Position numbers and translations under genes: made by a program. From JADKHC01 sp047600805 (GTDB lineage: Bacteria; Verrucomicrobiota; Verrucomicrobiia; Opitutales; Opitutaceae), in the NCBI GenBank assembly GCA_047600805.1, contig JASGKG010000001.1, positions 2,542,001 through 2,606,000 on the forward strand: a DNA stretch of 64,000 bases. Reading direction: 5' to 3'. Positions 16,551 through 23,112 of the stretch are shown one piece after another (the first letter of the stretch is position 1; every line of letters begins with the position of its first letter). The notes under the pieces are model-generated. The model was not told the DNA's origin. It made no database searches and was given only the letters and a program-made list of their open reading frames with translations.

Positions 16551-17471
16551 ATGCAAGAGGAGCACGCAGCACTCGGGCGGAGCGCAGCGGGGGACGCGTC
16601 GACGAGGACGGCAACGCCGGCCGACGCGCCGAGCCCGCAAGCGGGAGGGTTCCCATCTCCTTGGGAGATGGGGAAGGGGCCAGAGGGGAACCCAGTCCTG
16701 GGCGTGCTCCGGCCATTTAACCCAATCTCTTGGTTTCACTCCCGGGGAATTAAACGCGTCCTGGCGAGACTCGAACCACGTCTGCCCGACGTTTCCCGCT
16801 GCCTATTTCTTACTTTCACGATCAATCCACTCCTTTTTGCCGATCCGTCCGCTGCGTTCGAGCATGCCCGGGCAGAGCTACGAAAGATTTTCTACAAGCT
16901 GCGAAACGGAGTGGAATGGCAGGGTCAGGCCCACCGCATTGACGTGCCGTACGCTGTCAAAGTGGAGTTCCATCGAAACGAGTGGGCACACTTTCACGTG
17001 ATCTTTCTCACGCGCCGCTTTCTACCAGCGGGATTGCTCAACGAGCTCTGGGGACTCGGCCGAACCAACGTCCGTCGTATCACGAACGATAGGTTTCGCT
17101 ACCTGCTCAAATACGTAACGAAAGGCGGCACGTTGCCCGACTGGGTGAAAGATAGGAGCCGCCTGCGTGTTTTCCAGGCGTCGCGAGGTTTCCTTAAGAA
17201 AACCACCAAGAAGGAAACGCCGCCAACGGCAATCAAACGCAAGCGGCGCAAAAGCAACGAAACCCTTGGTGAACGCATCGAGCGCTATCGCCACACCGCG
17301 CTTTTTCAATCCGGCACGCGCTTCTCGCACCTGCCGATCCGAGCCCCTTTCGAGGAGTTGCAGGGGCTCCACATTCTTCCCGCCGCCGAGGAACGTCGCT
17401 ACCTGGGCAACGGGCATTTCCAAATTAGCGACATGCAGCAAATCGAAGAATGGATCCCAAAACAAACATGA
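16551..17471 (+). CDS. Rolling-circle replication initiator (HUH endonuclease, phiX174 gpA-like)
   Basis: A 306-residue protein from the ATG at 16551. The frame is open upstream only through a TTG inside the HTH gene. Three rolling-circle motifs are in order: FLTFT (about 86-90), the metal-binding HUH motif WAHFHVIFL with His 147 and 149, and YLLKYVTK with Tyr 184 and Tyr 188. The YxxxY spacing and following K match superfamily I Reps such as phiX174 gpA and P2 A, where the two tyrosines alternate in strand transfer. Such proteins nick the double-strand origin and drive rolling-circle replication. The N-terminal 65 residues are low-complexity, and their DNA contains two hairpins. The stop overlaps the next start (ATGA), coupling Rep and the SSB-like protein. 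Confidence 0.88.
   Translation: MQEEHAALGRSAAGDASTRTATPADAPSPQAGGFPSPWEMGKGPEGNPVLGVLRPFNPISWFHSRGIKRVLARLEPRLPDVSRCLFLTFTINPLLFADPSAAFEHARAELRKIFYKLRNGVEWQGQAHRIDVPYAVKVEFHRNEWAHFHVIFLTRRFLPAGLLNELWGLGRTNVRRITNDRFRYLLKYVTKGGTLPDWVKDRSRLRVFQASRGFLKKTTKKETPPTAIKRKRRKSNETLGERIERYRHTALFQSGTRFSHLPIRAPFEELQGLHILPAAEERRYLGNGHFQISDMQQIEEWIPKQT
16634..16672 (+). other. Tandem hairpins within rep, candidate replication origin
   Basis: CCCGC-AA-GCGGG (16634-16645) and a perfect 9-bp stem CCCATCTCC/GGAGATGGG with loop TTG (16652-16660 and 16664-16672) lie in the low-complexity 5' part of rep. Rolling-circle elements often carry the nick hairpin inside or just before rep. No conserved nick sequence can be named, so this is only a candidate. 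Confidence 0.35.
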
Positions 17472-17794
17472 CAGAACAAAAACCAGCACTGATCACCAAC
17501 GGCGTTTACGTCCGCGGCGTGGTCGTTTCAAACCGGGCCAAGGCCTTCCAACGTAAGGACGGCTCCGGCGTGTCAGTGGTCGTAGAAACTGAAATCGCTC
17601 TTCAGCCGGGAGTGGCGATATTCCAACGGTACTACGATCCTAAGAAAGATACGGGCATCCGTGTTGAAGGCGAAAACGTCGTCGAATTCCCCAAGCTCAA
17701 GGAATTCCAGAGCGTCACCATTAAAGCCGCCCGGGTGCGTTCGGATGATCAAACACAGCAACTCGTGATCAAAGGTGGTGAACTCGTCGCCTGA
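17468..17794 (+). CDS. Small beta-rich protein, candidate ssDNA-binding protein
   Basis: A 108-residue protein starting at the ATG that overlaps the rep stop (ATGA, 17468-17471). It is predicted mostly beta: VYVRGVVVSNRAKAFQRKDG, SGVSVVVETEIALQPGVAIF and SVTIKAARVRSDDQTQQLVI suggest five strands as in an OB fold, with basic and aromatic residues between strands. Position after a rolling-circle Rep is where ssDNA phages and plasmids keep their ssDNA-binding protein (the gpV-like role), and this is the basis of the call; there is no clear sequence signature. A strong hairpin terminator follows 20 bases after the stop, ending the replication module. Confidence 0.55.
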   Translation: MTEQKPALITNGVYVRGVVVSNRAKAFQRKDGSGVSVVVETEIALQPGVAIFQRYYDPKKDTGIRVEGENVVEFPKLKEFQSVTIKAARVRSDDQTQQLVIKGGELVA

Positions 17795-17814
17795 CCTAAA
17801 TAACGAGGGAAATC

Positions 17815-17859
17815 GGGCCGGATGACCCCGCGCGAGCGGGGTCGCCGGCCCTTTTCCTT
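17815..17859 (+). terminator. Terminator of the rep-SSB module
   Basis: The nested stem GGGCCGG (17815-17821)/CCGGCCC (17845-17851), enclosing GACCCCG/CGGGGTC (17824-17830 and 17837-17843), is followed by TTTTCCTT. It separates replication genes from the retron, which therefore should have its own promoter; a TTGACT at 17895-17900 is a possible -35 box. Confidence 0.9.
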
Positions 17860-17929
17860 GTTTATATGGTTAATAACTGTCGGAAATTACCTGATTGACT
17901 TGGCCACACAGACCTGCCCCTAATCGACA

Positions 17930-18055
17930 AAAGTCTAGCACTCGGCACGAGATTTGGTCAGTGTAACGCTGACCCCATTAGGGTTTTACACCATTCTCTC
18001 GGAGGCTTCCCGGGCTTCGCCCGGGCAATCCTCCGAGCCGCTCTAAGTAGACTTT
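17930..18055 (+). ncRNA. Candidate retron msr-msd RNA
   Basis: This has the layout of a retron template RNA. The a1 arm AAAGTCTA (17930-17937) is the exact reverse complement of the a2 arm TAGACTTT (18048-18055). Directly at a1 is TAGC (17936-17939), as expected for the branching guanosine (G at 17938). The msr part has two small hairpins, CTCG-GCA-CGAG (17941-17951) and GGTCAG/CTGACC with a 7-base loop (17956-17974). The msd part has a long stem, CTCGGAGG/CCTCCGAG (17998-18005 and 18030-18037), with inner CCCGGGC/GCCCGGG (18009-18015, 18019-18025). It lies directly upstream of the effector and RT genes, as in Ec86. Exact RNA ends are inferred. Confidence 0.8.
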
Positions 18056-18056
18056 A

Positions 18057-18083
18057 ACCGGGAGGAGTCCCTCTCCTCCCGGT
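18057..18083 (+). promoter_or_regulatory. Hairpin hiding a Shine-Dalgarno before the effector
   Basis: A perfect 10-bp stem ACCGGGAGGA/TCCTCCCGGT (18057-18066 and 18074-18083) with loop GTCCCTC ends one base before the first ATG of the effector. The left arm contains GGAGGA, the only strong Shine-Dalgarno-like sequence here, which is base-paired in the fold. No T run follows, so it is not a terminator. A translational off-switch for the toxin gene is plausible. Confidence 0.55.
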
Positions 18084-18971
18084 ATGATTATGCCCCTGCC
18101 ATCCCGCATCACAGTTTTACGCAATACGTTTAAAGACAGCATCAAGCAATCTGCTCTATTCCTAGCTGCCGAATCTAAGATTGTCTTTATCTGTGGAGGT
18201 GCGGACGCGGCAAATCAGAAGTCTGAGCGGCAGCTGGTTGAAGCATACGCTAAAAAACAGTTCCCTCGCTTTGCATTCTTCCGAGCCGAAAACGTATTTT
18301 CCTGCCTAACTGCAAGTAGAGGCCAAGATCTCCTAACGCTCGAAATCAAGATGCTTCAATACGCAGATTGCGTAATGTTGATCACTGAAAGCCCCGGAGC
18401 GATAGCTGAACTCGGTGCATTTTCCGTAGATGATGAAGTAGCCAAGCAGATACTGCTTGTTAACGACATACGTTATAAGGACGAGGATTCATTTATACAA
18501 AAGGGCCCGGTTGCAAAGATAGCGCGAGTCTCCGAATTCAAACCACCAATCTATATTACAAAAACGCGTGTTCTAGATCAAATAGCAGAAATCGAAGAGC
18601 GACTGGACCGCATTTTGCGCAAACGGCGTTCGAGACTAATACCCAGCGATCTTCGCAGTTTCCATAAGGAACGGCTGCTTCTTGTTGCGGACACAATAGC
18701 GATGTTTTCTCCAATGAGAAAGGATGAATTAACTCTCTTCTGGAAGGACATTTTGGAAGACCAGAGTTTACTTGAATTTGATTTGGCCATCCTGACCGCA
18801 TTAAAGATCATACAGACGGATTCGGATTATCATATTCGCATCACGTCAGGAGGCGGTTTTTTCTACAGCTATTATCGGCATAATATAGGAGCACTACGAA
18901 GTGCAATCCTGCTACACTACTTCCGTAAGGAACGTGATCGCATTGGAGTACTAAGCAAAGCATTTGCATAA
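18084..18971 (+). CDS. Retron effector: nucleoside deoxyribosyltransferase-like protein with C-terminal DNA-binding domain
   Basis: A 295-residue protein. The N-terminal half has a Rossmann-like NDT/TIR-like fold signature: KIVFICGGAD (32-41), YADCVMLITESPGAIAELGAF (about 93-113) with the candidate catalytic Glu 109, then LLVNDIRYKDEDSF. The C-terminal half (about 170-290) is helical and winged-helix-like (LIPSDLRSFHKERLLLVADT, YHIRITSGGGFFYSYYRHN). This two-domain plan is that of the effectors of type II-A retrons (Ec86, Sen2 RcaT), held inactive by msDNA-RT and toxic when released. Starts at 18084 or 18090 are both possible. Its stop overlaps the RT start by one base (TAATG), which ensures linked expression. 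The gene is AT-rich compared with host genes. Confidence 0.82.
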   Translation: MIMPLPSRITVLRNTFKDSIKQSALFLAAESKIVFICGGADAANQKSERQLVEAYAKKQFPRFAFFRAENVFSCLTASRGQDLLTLEIKMLQYADCVMLITESPGAIAELGAFSVDDEVAKQILLVNDIRYKDEDSFIQKGPVAKIARVSEFKPPIYITKTRVLDQIAEIEERLDRILRKRRSRLIPSDLRSFHKERLLLVADTIAMFSPMRKDELTLFWKDILEDQSLLEFDLAILTALKIIQTDSDYHIRITSGGGFFYSYYRHNIGALRSAILLHYFRKERDRIGVLSKAFA

Positions 18972-19933
18972 TGTACAGTTTAGTCGACACTATCGCCAAA
19001 TTCTCAGGACTGTCGGTTCAAGACTTACTGGCAGCCGCACGGAATGCGCCGCACACATATAAAATGTATAGGGTAAGTAAGCGCAAAGGTGGGGAGCGCA
19101 TGATTTTTCATCCAGCAAAGCAGACCAAAACACTGCAGTATCTTATCACTAGATTATTAGTCGATAAGCTGCCGGTTCACGACGCCGCTGTAGCGTATAG
19201 AGTAGGGCTCTCATCTCCGCTACGTCTTAACGCTCTTGCACACTCTCGGAATAGCTACCTTCTAAAGCTCGATTTCAAAGACTTCTTTCCTTCAATAAAA
19301 CCCGCTGATTTAAAAACGACGATAGATCGTGCGGTCCAATGTAACGCCAAATTATTACCGTACAAGATTACGTCACAGGATGAGGCTTTTATCGCGAATG
19401 CTCTGTTTGTGAAATACCCCGGGCAGGAGATAGGACTGGCAATAGGAGCACCCTCTTCACCTAGCGTGTCTAATTCTGTGATGTATGCGCTCGACGTGGT
19501 TTTCCATGAAATCGCGACCACGCATCAGGCGACGTACACGAGATATGCAGACGATTTAGCGTTTTCGACGTCCGTTAAGGACAATTGCTCCGCTATATTT
19601 AGAGATATTCAAAAAGCATTACTCGAGAATCAAAGCCCTTCATTAACACTGCACCCGGACAAGATACGTTTTCTTTCGAAGCGTAATCGTAGGCCTTTGA
19701 CGGGGCTAGTCATTAGTTGCAACTCCACAGTTAGTATAGGGAACAAAGCCAAGCATCGAACACGCATGCTCCTATATCGGTTCAAAACCCGCCGCACCAA
19801 CTCTGATGAGGACCAATATTTAAGAGGTTATTTAGCGTTTATACGGGACGCTGATCCCGACTTCTATAATTCACTTGTTGTGAAGTATGGGAGTTCTTTG
19901 GTGATGGAGGCACGGGGCATAGTTCGAACGTAA
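18971..19933 (+). CDS. Retron reverse transcriptase
   Basis: A 320-residue RT, the usual retron size. Motifs are in order: the retron-specific NALAH (87-91, the NAxxH motif), LKLDFKDFFPSI (99-109, with the first metal Asp), GAPSSPSVSN (159-168, the QG-type motif), the catalytic YADD (192-195) and RPLTGLVIS (the VTG-type motif that recognises the msr; Leu replaces Val). It copies msd into msDNA, primed from the 2'-OH of the branch guanosine. No maturase, RNase H or CRISPR-linked domain is present, so it is not a group II intron or DGR enzyme. It overlaps the effector gene by one base and converges on the integrase gene with 3 bases between the stops. Confidence 0.95.
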   Translation: MYSLVDTIAKFSGLSVQDLLAAARNAPHTYKMYRVSKRKGGERMIFHPAKQTKTLQYLITRLLVDKLPVHDAAVAYRVGLSSPLRLNALAHSRNSYLLKLDFKDFFPSIKPADLKTTIDRAVQCNAKLLPYKITSQDEAFIANALFVKYPGQEIGLAIGAPSSPSVSNSVMYALDVVFHEIATTHQATYTRYADDLAFSTSVKDNCSAIFRDIQKALLENQSPSLTLHPDKIRFLSKRNRRPLTGLVISCNSTVSIGNKAKHRTRMLLYRFKTRRTNSDEDQYLRGYLAFIRDADPDFYNSLVVKYGSSLVMEARGIVRT

Positions 19934-19936
19934 ACG

Positions 19937-21019
19937 CTAAAAACTCACTTTTGTGGCCATTTGTGAGCTGTGCTCTTGCCTTAAATGGCCATAAACCCGC
20001 ATCGCGAGCGCCCCGCCGTCTTTGTGGCCCAACCAACGGCTTACCGTTGGAATATCTACTCCTGATTCGATACACGTCGTAGCGAAGAAGTGCCGGAAAT
20101 CGTGATGCGTGAAATTGGGAAATTCGAGTCGGCGGCAGGTCGTTTGAAGGCTTTTCTTGGCGCTGTCGATCTGGCTGACGAACTCCGATGGCTGCGGCTT
20201 CCGTTCGTCTCGCAACCGCAATAGAAGAGTTCGCAACGCCTGAGTCATTGGGATTGTCCGCTCTTCTTGGTTCTTCGTGCCGGTTTCGCCACCGGTCACT
20301 CGCAACCCGTTTTTCTCGAAATCGACATCACTCCATTTCAGCGATACGGCTTCCCCGAGTCGACAACCTGAATACGCCAGCAGCTCCACGAGATCGGCTC
20401 CAGGCTTCGCGAGCTCTTTACTCCGTGCCCTTCCATCAGATTCCCGGATCGCTTCAACGAGTTGTCTGAACTGCTCACGAGAGGGAATGACTATTGGGCT
20501 TTTCACAAGTTTCCGCCGTTTGATCCCGCGCGCCGGATTACTCAGCATGATTCCTTGTGCAATCGCGTACTCGAAAATGTTCTTCATGGCAGCGAGCTCT
20601 TGAACGAACGAACTTGGCGACAGCTCGACTCCTCGCCCCGTCAACCAACGTTCGCATTGAGCGGCAGTGATGTTTCGCGCCAGAGAACCGGCGAAACAGG
20701 GCGTGATACCTTTCACACAAGATTCTTTCCGCAACCACGCTTTTGGCTTCATCAGCGGCTTGCTCAGACTGAGCCAGCGTTGAGCCAAATCTTCAAAGGA
20801 AACGCGCGCTTCGTCAGTCGTGGTGAGGCCGCCGACTTTTTCCCGCAATTCCGTCAATCGACGTTCCGCTAGCTTGCGATCCTTGGTCTTCAAGGAACGA
20901 CGAAATTGTTTGTCGGCGCGTTTGAGCAACGCATAGTAACCGCCCGTTGACTCCAGTCGGTACAGATTTGTCCCAACCTTTTGAAACGCGATTTTTCGTT
21001 CTGCGGTCGTCGTTTTCAT
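19937..21019 (-). CDS. Tyrosine recombinase/integrase of the island
   Basis: A 360-residue protein from the ATG at 21019 (MKTTTAERKIAFQKVG); a TTG-initiated extension to 21043 is possible but would run into the GGTGACAA repeats. It has an N-terminal AP2-like arm-binding region, a core-binding helical domain (about 75-170) and a catalytic domain with Arg in YSGCRLGEAVSL, Lys in GTKNQEERTIPM, HxxR in THHDFRHFF, His in WLGHKDG, and the nucleophile Tyr in MRVYGHLRQ. It catalyses integration at the adjacent tRNA-Arg site. It is transcribed away from the tRNA, and its upstream region contains two GGTGACAA copies, suggesting autoregulation. Confidence 0.96.
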   Translation of the reverse strand: MKTTTAERKIAFQKVGTNLYRLESTGGYYALLKRADKQFRRSLKTKDRKLAERRLTELREKVGGLTTTDEARVSFEDLAQRWLSLSKPLMKPKAWLRKESCVKGITPCFAGSLARNITAAQCERWLTGRGVELSPSSFVQELAAMKNIFEYAIAQGIMLSNPARGIKRRKLVKSPIVIPSREQFRQLVEAIRESDGRARSKELAKPGADLVELLAYSGCRLGEAVSLKWSDVDFEKNGLRVTGGETGTKNQEERTIPMTQALRTLLLRLRDERKPQPSEFVSQIDSAKKSLQTTCRRLEFPNFTHHDFRHFFATTCIESGVDIPTVSRWLGHKDGGALAMRVYGHLRQEHSSQMATKVSF

Positions 21020-21035
21020 CGTGCTGTCAGCATAC

Positions 21036-21056
21036 GGTGACAAAACAGGGTGACAA
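21036..21056 (+). repeat. Paired GGTGACAA sites, right end of island
   Basis: GGTGACAA occurs at 21036-21043 and 21049-21056, 13 bases apart, just before the integrase start and about 55 bases inside attR. The pair mirrors that at 15564-15583 and is in the same orientation on the + strand. Likely integrase/excisionase arm sites that also cover the integrase promoter. Confidence 0.6.
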
Positions 21057-21111
21057 CAGCGTTTTCGAGGTGGATGCTAAAGCGTTGTATTTAGCTGTAG
21101 TCCAGTAGCAT

Positions 21112-21188
21112 GCGGTGGTAGCTCAGCCGGATAGAGCAACGGTTTTCTAAACCGTCGGTCGCGAGTTCGAGTCTCGCCCACCGCGCCA
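21112..21188 (+). tRNA. tRNA-Arg (anticodon TCT), island attachment site (attR)
   Basis: A complete 77-base cloverleaf with encoded CCA. The acceptor stem is GCGGTGG/CCACCGC, the D-arm GCTCAGCCGGATAGAGC, the anticodon stem ACGGT/ACCGT with loop TTTCTAA (anticodon TCT), the variable loop CGGTC, and the T-arm GCGAG-TTCGAGT-CTCGC; the discriminator is G. The first 39 bases are the direct repeat shared with 15396-15434, so the 5' half came with the island and the 3' half is the original chromosomal copy. Its present upstream DNA is island-derived. A CGCGCCA/TGGCGCG stem overlaps the 3' end. Confidence 0.97.
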
Positions 21189-21260
21189 TTTTTACTGGCG
21201 CGAAACGGCGAACCCGCGACGTCGCTCTTCTCTGCGTGCTCACCGCACTCTGTGGTGAAG

Positions 21261-21283
21261 AAAATTGATGTGAAATCACATCA
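21261..21283 (-). terminator. Probable terminator of cysteine desulfurase-recF-TauE operon
   Basis: TGATGTG-ATTT-CACATCA (minus strand, 21283 to 21266) overlaps the tauE-like stop codon and is followed by ATTTTC. The T run is short, so strength is uncertain. Confidence 0.55.
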
Positions 21284-22025
21284 AGAGCCGGACCGCGCCG
21301 ACCGCGCTCAGCCCGAGCGCCAGGTTTTCGAAGAGGCGTTGGTTGATTTTGTTAAGCATCCAGCGGCCAAGGAGCGTGCCGATCAACACCGCCGGCGCGA
21401 GGAGCAGGTTGAATTTGAAGCTGTTCGTCGTAATCAGACCTAGGTTCACCATAAACGGTACTTTGAACCAATTGAGCAGCATGAAAAACACCGCGCCGGT
21501 ACCCACGTATTCCATTTTCGGCAGCCGCATCGCGAGGAGAAACAACGCCATTAACGGCCCGGCGGCGTTGGCCACGAGGGTCGTAAAGCCGGCGAGCACG
21601 CCGATCATCGGCGCAAACCACCAGCCGTGATCCTGCGGCGCATCGGGGCCGGCGAGTTTCGCTTGGCGACGGCGCCAGAGATGGAGAATGACCAAGCCCA
21701 TCACGATCGCGCCGATCAGATGCGCGGCCTGTTTGTCGTTGATTCGGCCCATCGCGAAATAGCCCATGATCACCCCGGCCGCCGTCCACGGAAACAATTT
21801 CCAGAGGTAACTCCACTGCGTGTGTCGCCGATAACTCAATACAGCCACCAGATCGCCGAAGATCAGGAGCGGCAGGACAAAACCGCTCGATTGTTTGGTG
21901 CTCGGCAGGATTTGCGCGAAAAGGATGACCGGCATGAAACCGAGTCCGTTAATGCCGCCTTTGGAGATGCCGACCAGCATGGCGGCGAGCGCCGCCAAAA
22001 CCCATTGCCAGGTGCTAAATTCCAT
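21276..22025 (-). CDS. TauE/SafE-family (DUF81) membrane transporter
   Basis: A 249-residue integral membrane protein with about eight hydrophobic helices. The family pattern of two related halves shows as GISKGGINGLGFMPVILFA near the N-terminus and GVLAGFTTLVANAAGPLMALFL in the second half. The family exports sulfite, sulfoacetate and related organosulfur anions, though most members are uncharacterised. The start at 22025 (MEFSTWQWVLAALAAML) is chosen because the open frame above it lies inside recF. AGGGGG 8 bases before the ATG is a usable Shine-Dalgarno. It is 13 bases after recF; with a cysteine desulfurase first in the operon, a sulfur-related substrate is tempting but unproven. Confidence 0.88.
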   Translation of the reverse strand: MEFSTWQWVLAALAAMLVGISKGGINGLGFMPVILFAQILPSTKQSSGFVLPLLIFGDLVAVLSYRRHTQWSYLWKLFPWTAAGVIMGYFAMGRINDKQAAHLIGAIVMGLVILHLWRRRQAKLAGPDAPQDHGWWFAPMIGVLAGFTTLVANAAGPLMALFLLAMRLPKMEYVGTGAVFFMLLNWFKVPFMVNLGLITTNSFKFNLLLAPAVLIGTLLGRWMLNKINQRLFENLALGLSAVGAVRLLM

Positions 22026-22038
22026 TTTTGCGCGCCCC

Positions 22039-23112
22039 CTAGTCTTCAGAGAAGCGGCCCGCTTCGACTTTGAACACCTGCCAGCGGCCAAGCTCGGCAT
22101 CCGGCAAACTCGTGCCCGTGGCAAACACCTGGCAATCCGCGCCCAGCGCCGTCCAGAATCTGCGGCGGCGCTCCGGGTCGAGTTCGCCCAGAACATCGTC
22201 GGCGAGCACAACCGGCTGCACGCCGGAGCGTTCGTGGAAATAGTTCACCTGTGCCAAACGCATCGCCAGCGCGAAGCTGCGTTGTTGACCTTCCGAGCCG
22301 TATTCACGCGCCGGATGCGTTCCCAGCAGCAGCTCGAAATCATCGCGGTGCGGCCCAACGCCCGTCGATTTCATCTGCAGATCGCGAGGCCGGCTTCGCG
22401 CCAGCGCCACCGTCCAGGCGGTCACGTCTGCTTGGCCCATGTCCGGCTTGTACTGAACAGCAATGCGTTCCTTGCCGCCGGCGATCGAATGATAAGCCGA
22501 ACCAATCATTTCGCCCAAGATCTTTAGGTTTGCGGTGCGCTTCTGCACGATTTGCGCAGCGGCGGTGGCCAGCGGGAGCTCGAAAGCGGCAAATTCGAGA
22601 TTCGACGCGCCGCTTTTCAACATGCGGTTTCGGTCGACCACCGCGCGATGGTATTGCTGCAGCACGTGCAAATAACCAGTGTCCATCGCGGCGATCACGA
22701 GGTCGAGCCAGCGTCGCCGAAAAGCCGGGCCGCCGCGCACGAGTTGCTGGTCTTGCGAGGAAAACACGACGGTGGGGAAACGTCCGAGGTAATCGCCAAA
22801 CTTCGTGACCCATTCGCCATCACAGGTGACCTCACGGCCGTCGGGGCGGAATTTCACCATCACACCAGTATCGTCGAGGAGCTCGTGCTGAATTTCGTAG
22901 GCAATGCCGCCAGCGTTTTTGCCTTGGGAGATCAGGATGCTGTGATCGCTGGTGCGAAACGAGCGCAGGGCCGTCAGGTAACCAATTGCCTCAAGCAAGT
23001 TGGTTTTGCCCTGTCCGTTTGGCCCCAGAAAAAAGTGCTGCCGTCCCTCGAACGTCAGTTCGGCGAGGACGATATTGCGGAAATTTTCGAGAGTGATCCG
23101 GCTGACGCGCAT
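22039..23112 (-). CDS. recF: DNA replication and repair protein RecF
   Basis: A 357-residue SMC-like ATPase that, with RecO and RecR, loads RecA at single-strand gaps. The N-terminus MRVSRITLENFRNI leads to Walker A GPNGQGKTN (30-38); the ABC signature region is EYGSEGQQRSFALAM and Walker B/D-loop is VVLADDVLGELDPERR. Length is normal. The ATG overlaps the preceding stop as TGATG, so translation is coupled to the cysteine desulfurase gene. recF is here not next to dnaA-dnaN, its common location. Confidence 0.97.
   Translation of the reverse strand: MRVSRITLENFRNIVLAELTFEGRQHFFLGPNGQGKTNLLEAIGYLTALRSFRTSDHSILISQGKNAGGIAYEIQHELLDDTGVMVKFRPDGREVTCDGEWVTKFGDYLGRFPTVVFSSQDQQLVRGGPAFRRRWLDLVIAAMDTGYLHVLQQYHRAVVDRNRMLKSGASNLEFAAFELPLATAAAQIVQKRTANLKILGEMIGSAYHSIAGGKERIAVQYKPDMGQADVTAWTVALARSRPRDLQMKSTGVGPHRDDFELLLGTHPAREYGSEGQQRSFALAMRLAQVNYFHERSGVQPVVLADDVLGELDPERRRRFWTALGADCQVFATGTSLPDAELGRWQVFKVEAGRFSED

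Larger units (their letters stand above)
15396..21150. mobile_element. Integrative element at tRNA-Arg: HUH Rep, SSB-like protein, retron and tyrosine integrase
   Basis: The element spans one copy of a 39-bp direct repeat (15396-15434) to the other (21112-21150), a unit of 5,716 bp plus one repeat copy. Its content is an ORFan, an HTH protein, a rolling-circle Rep, an SSB-like protein, a retron (RNA, effector, RT) and a tyrosine recombinase next to the intact tRNA. The size and the Rep/SSB pair recall small ssDNA phages or integrating rolling-circle plasmids, but no coat protein or Zot-like morphogenesis ATPase is seen, so an intact inovirus is unlikely. The retron genes are more AT-rich than their surroundings, suggesting that they were acquired separately. 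Confidence 0.88.

Noticed and set aside
17815..17859. This hairpin as part of the retron RNA
   Set aside because: It is a GC-rich stem with a T run directly after the SSB-like gene and lies outside the a1/a2 arms, so it is the terminator of the preceding module.
18971..19933. A group II intron or diversity-generating RT
   Set aside because: No maturase or intron RNA domains and no variable-repeat/template-repeat pair are seen; the NAxxH and VTG-type motifs and the adjacent RNA and effector point to a retron.
15396..21150. An intact inovirus prophage
   Set aside because: Rep and an SSB-like protein fit, and the size fits, but there is no Zot-type ATPase, no small coat protein with a single membrane helix, and no adsorption protein.
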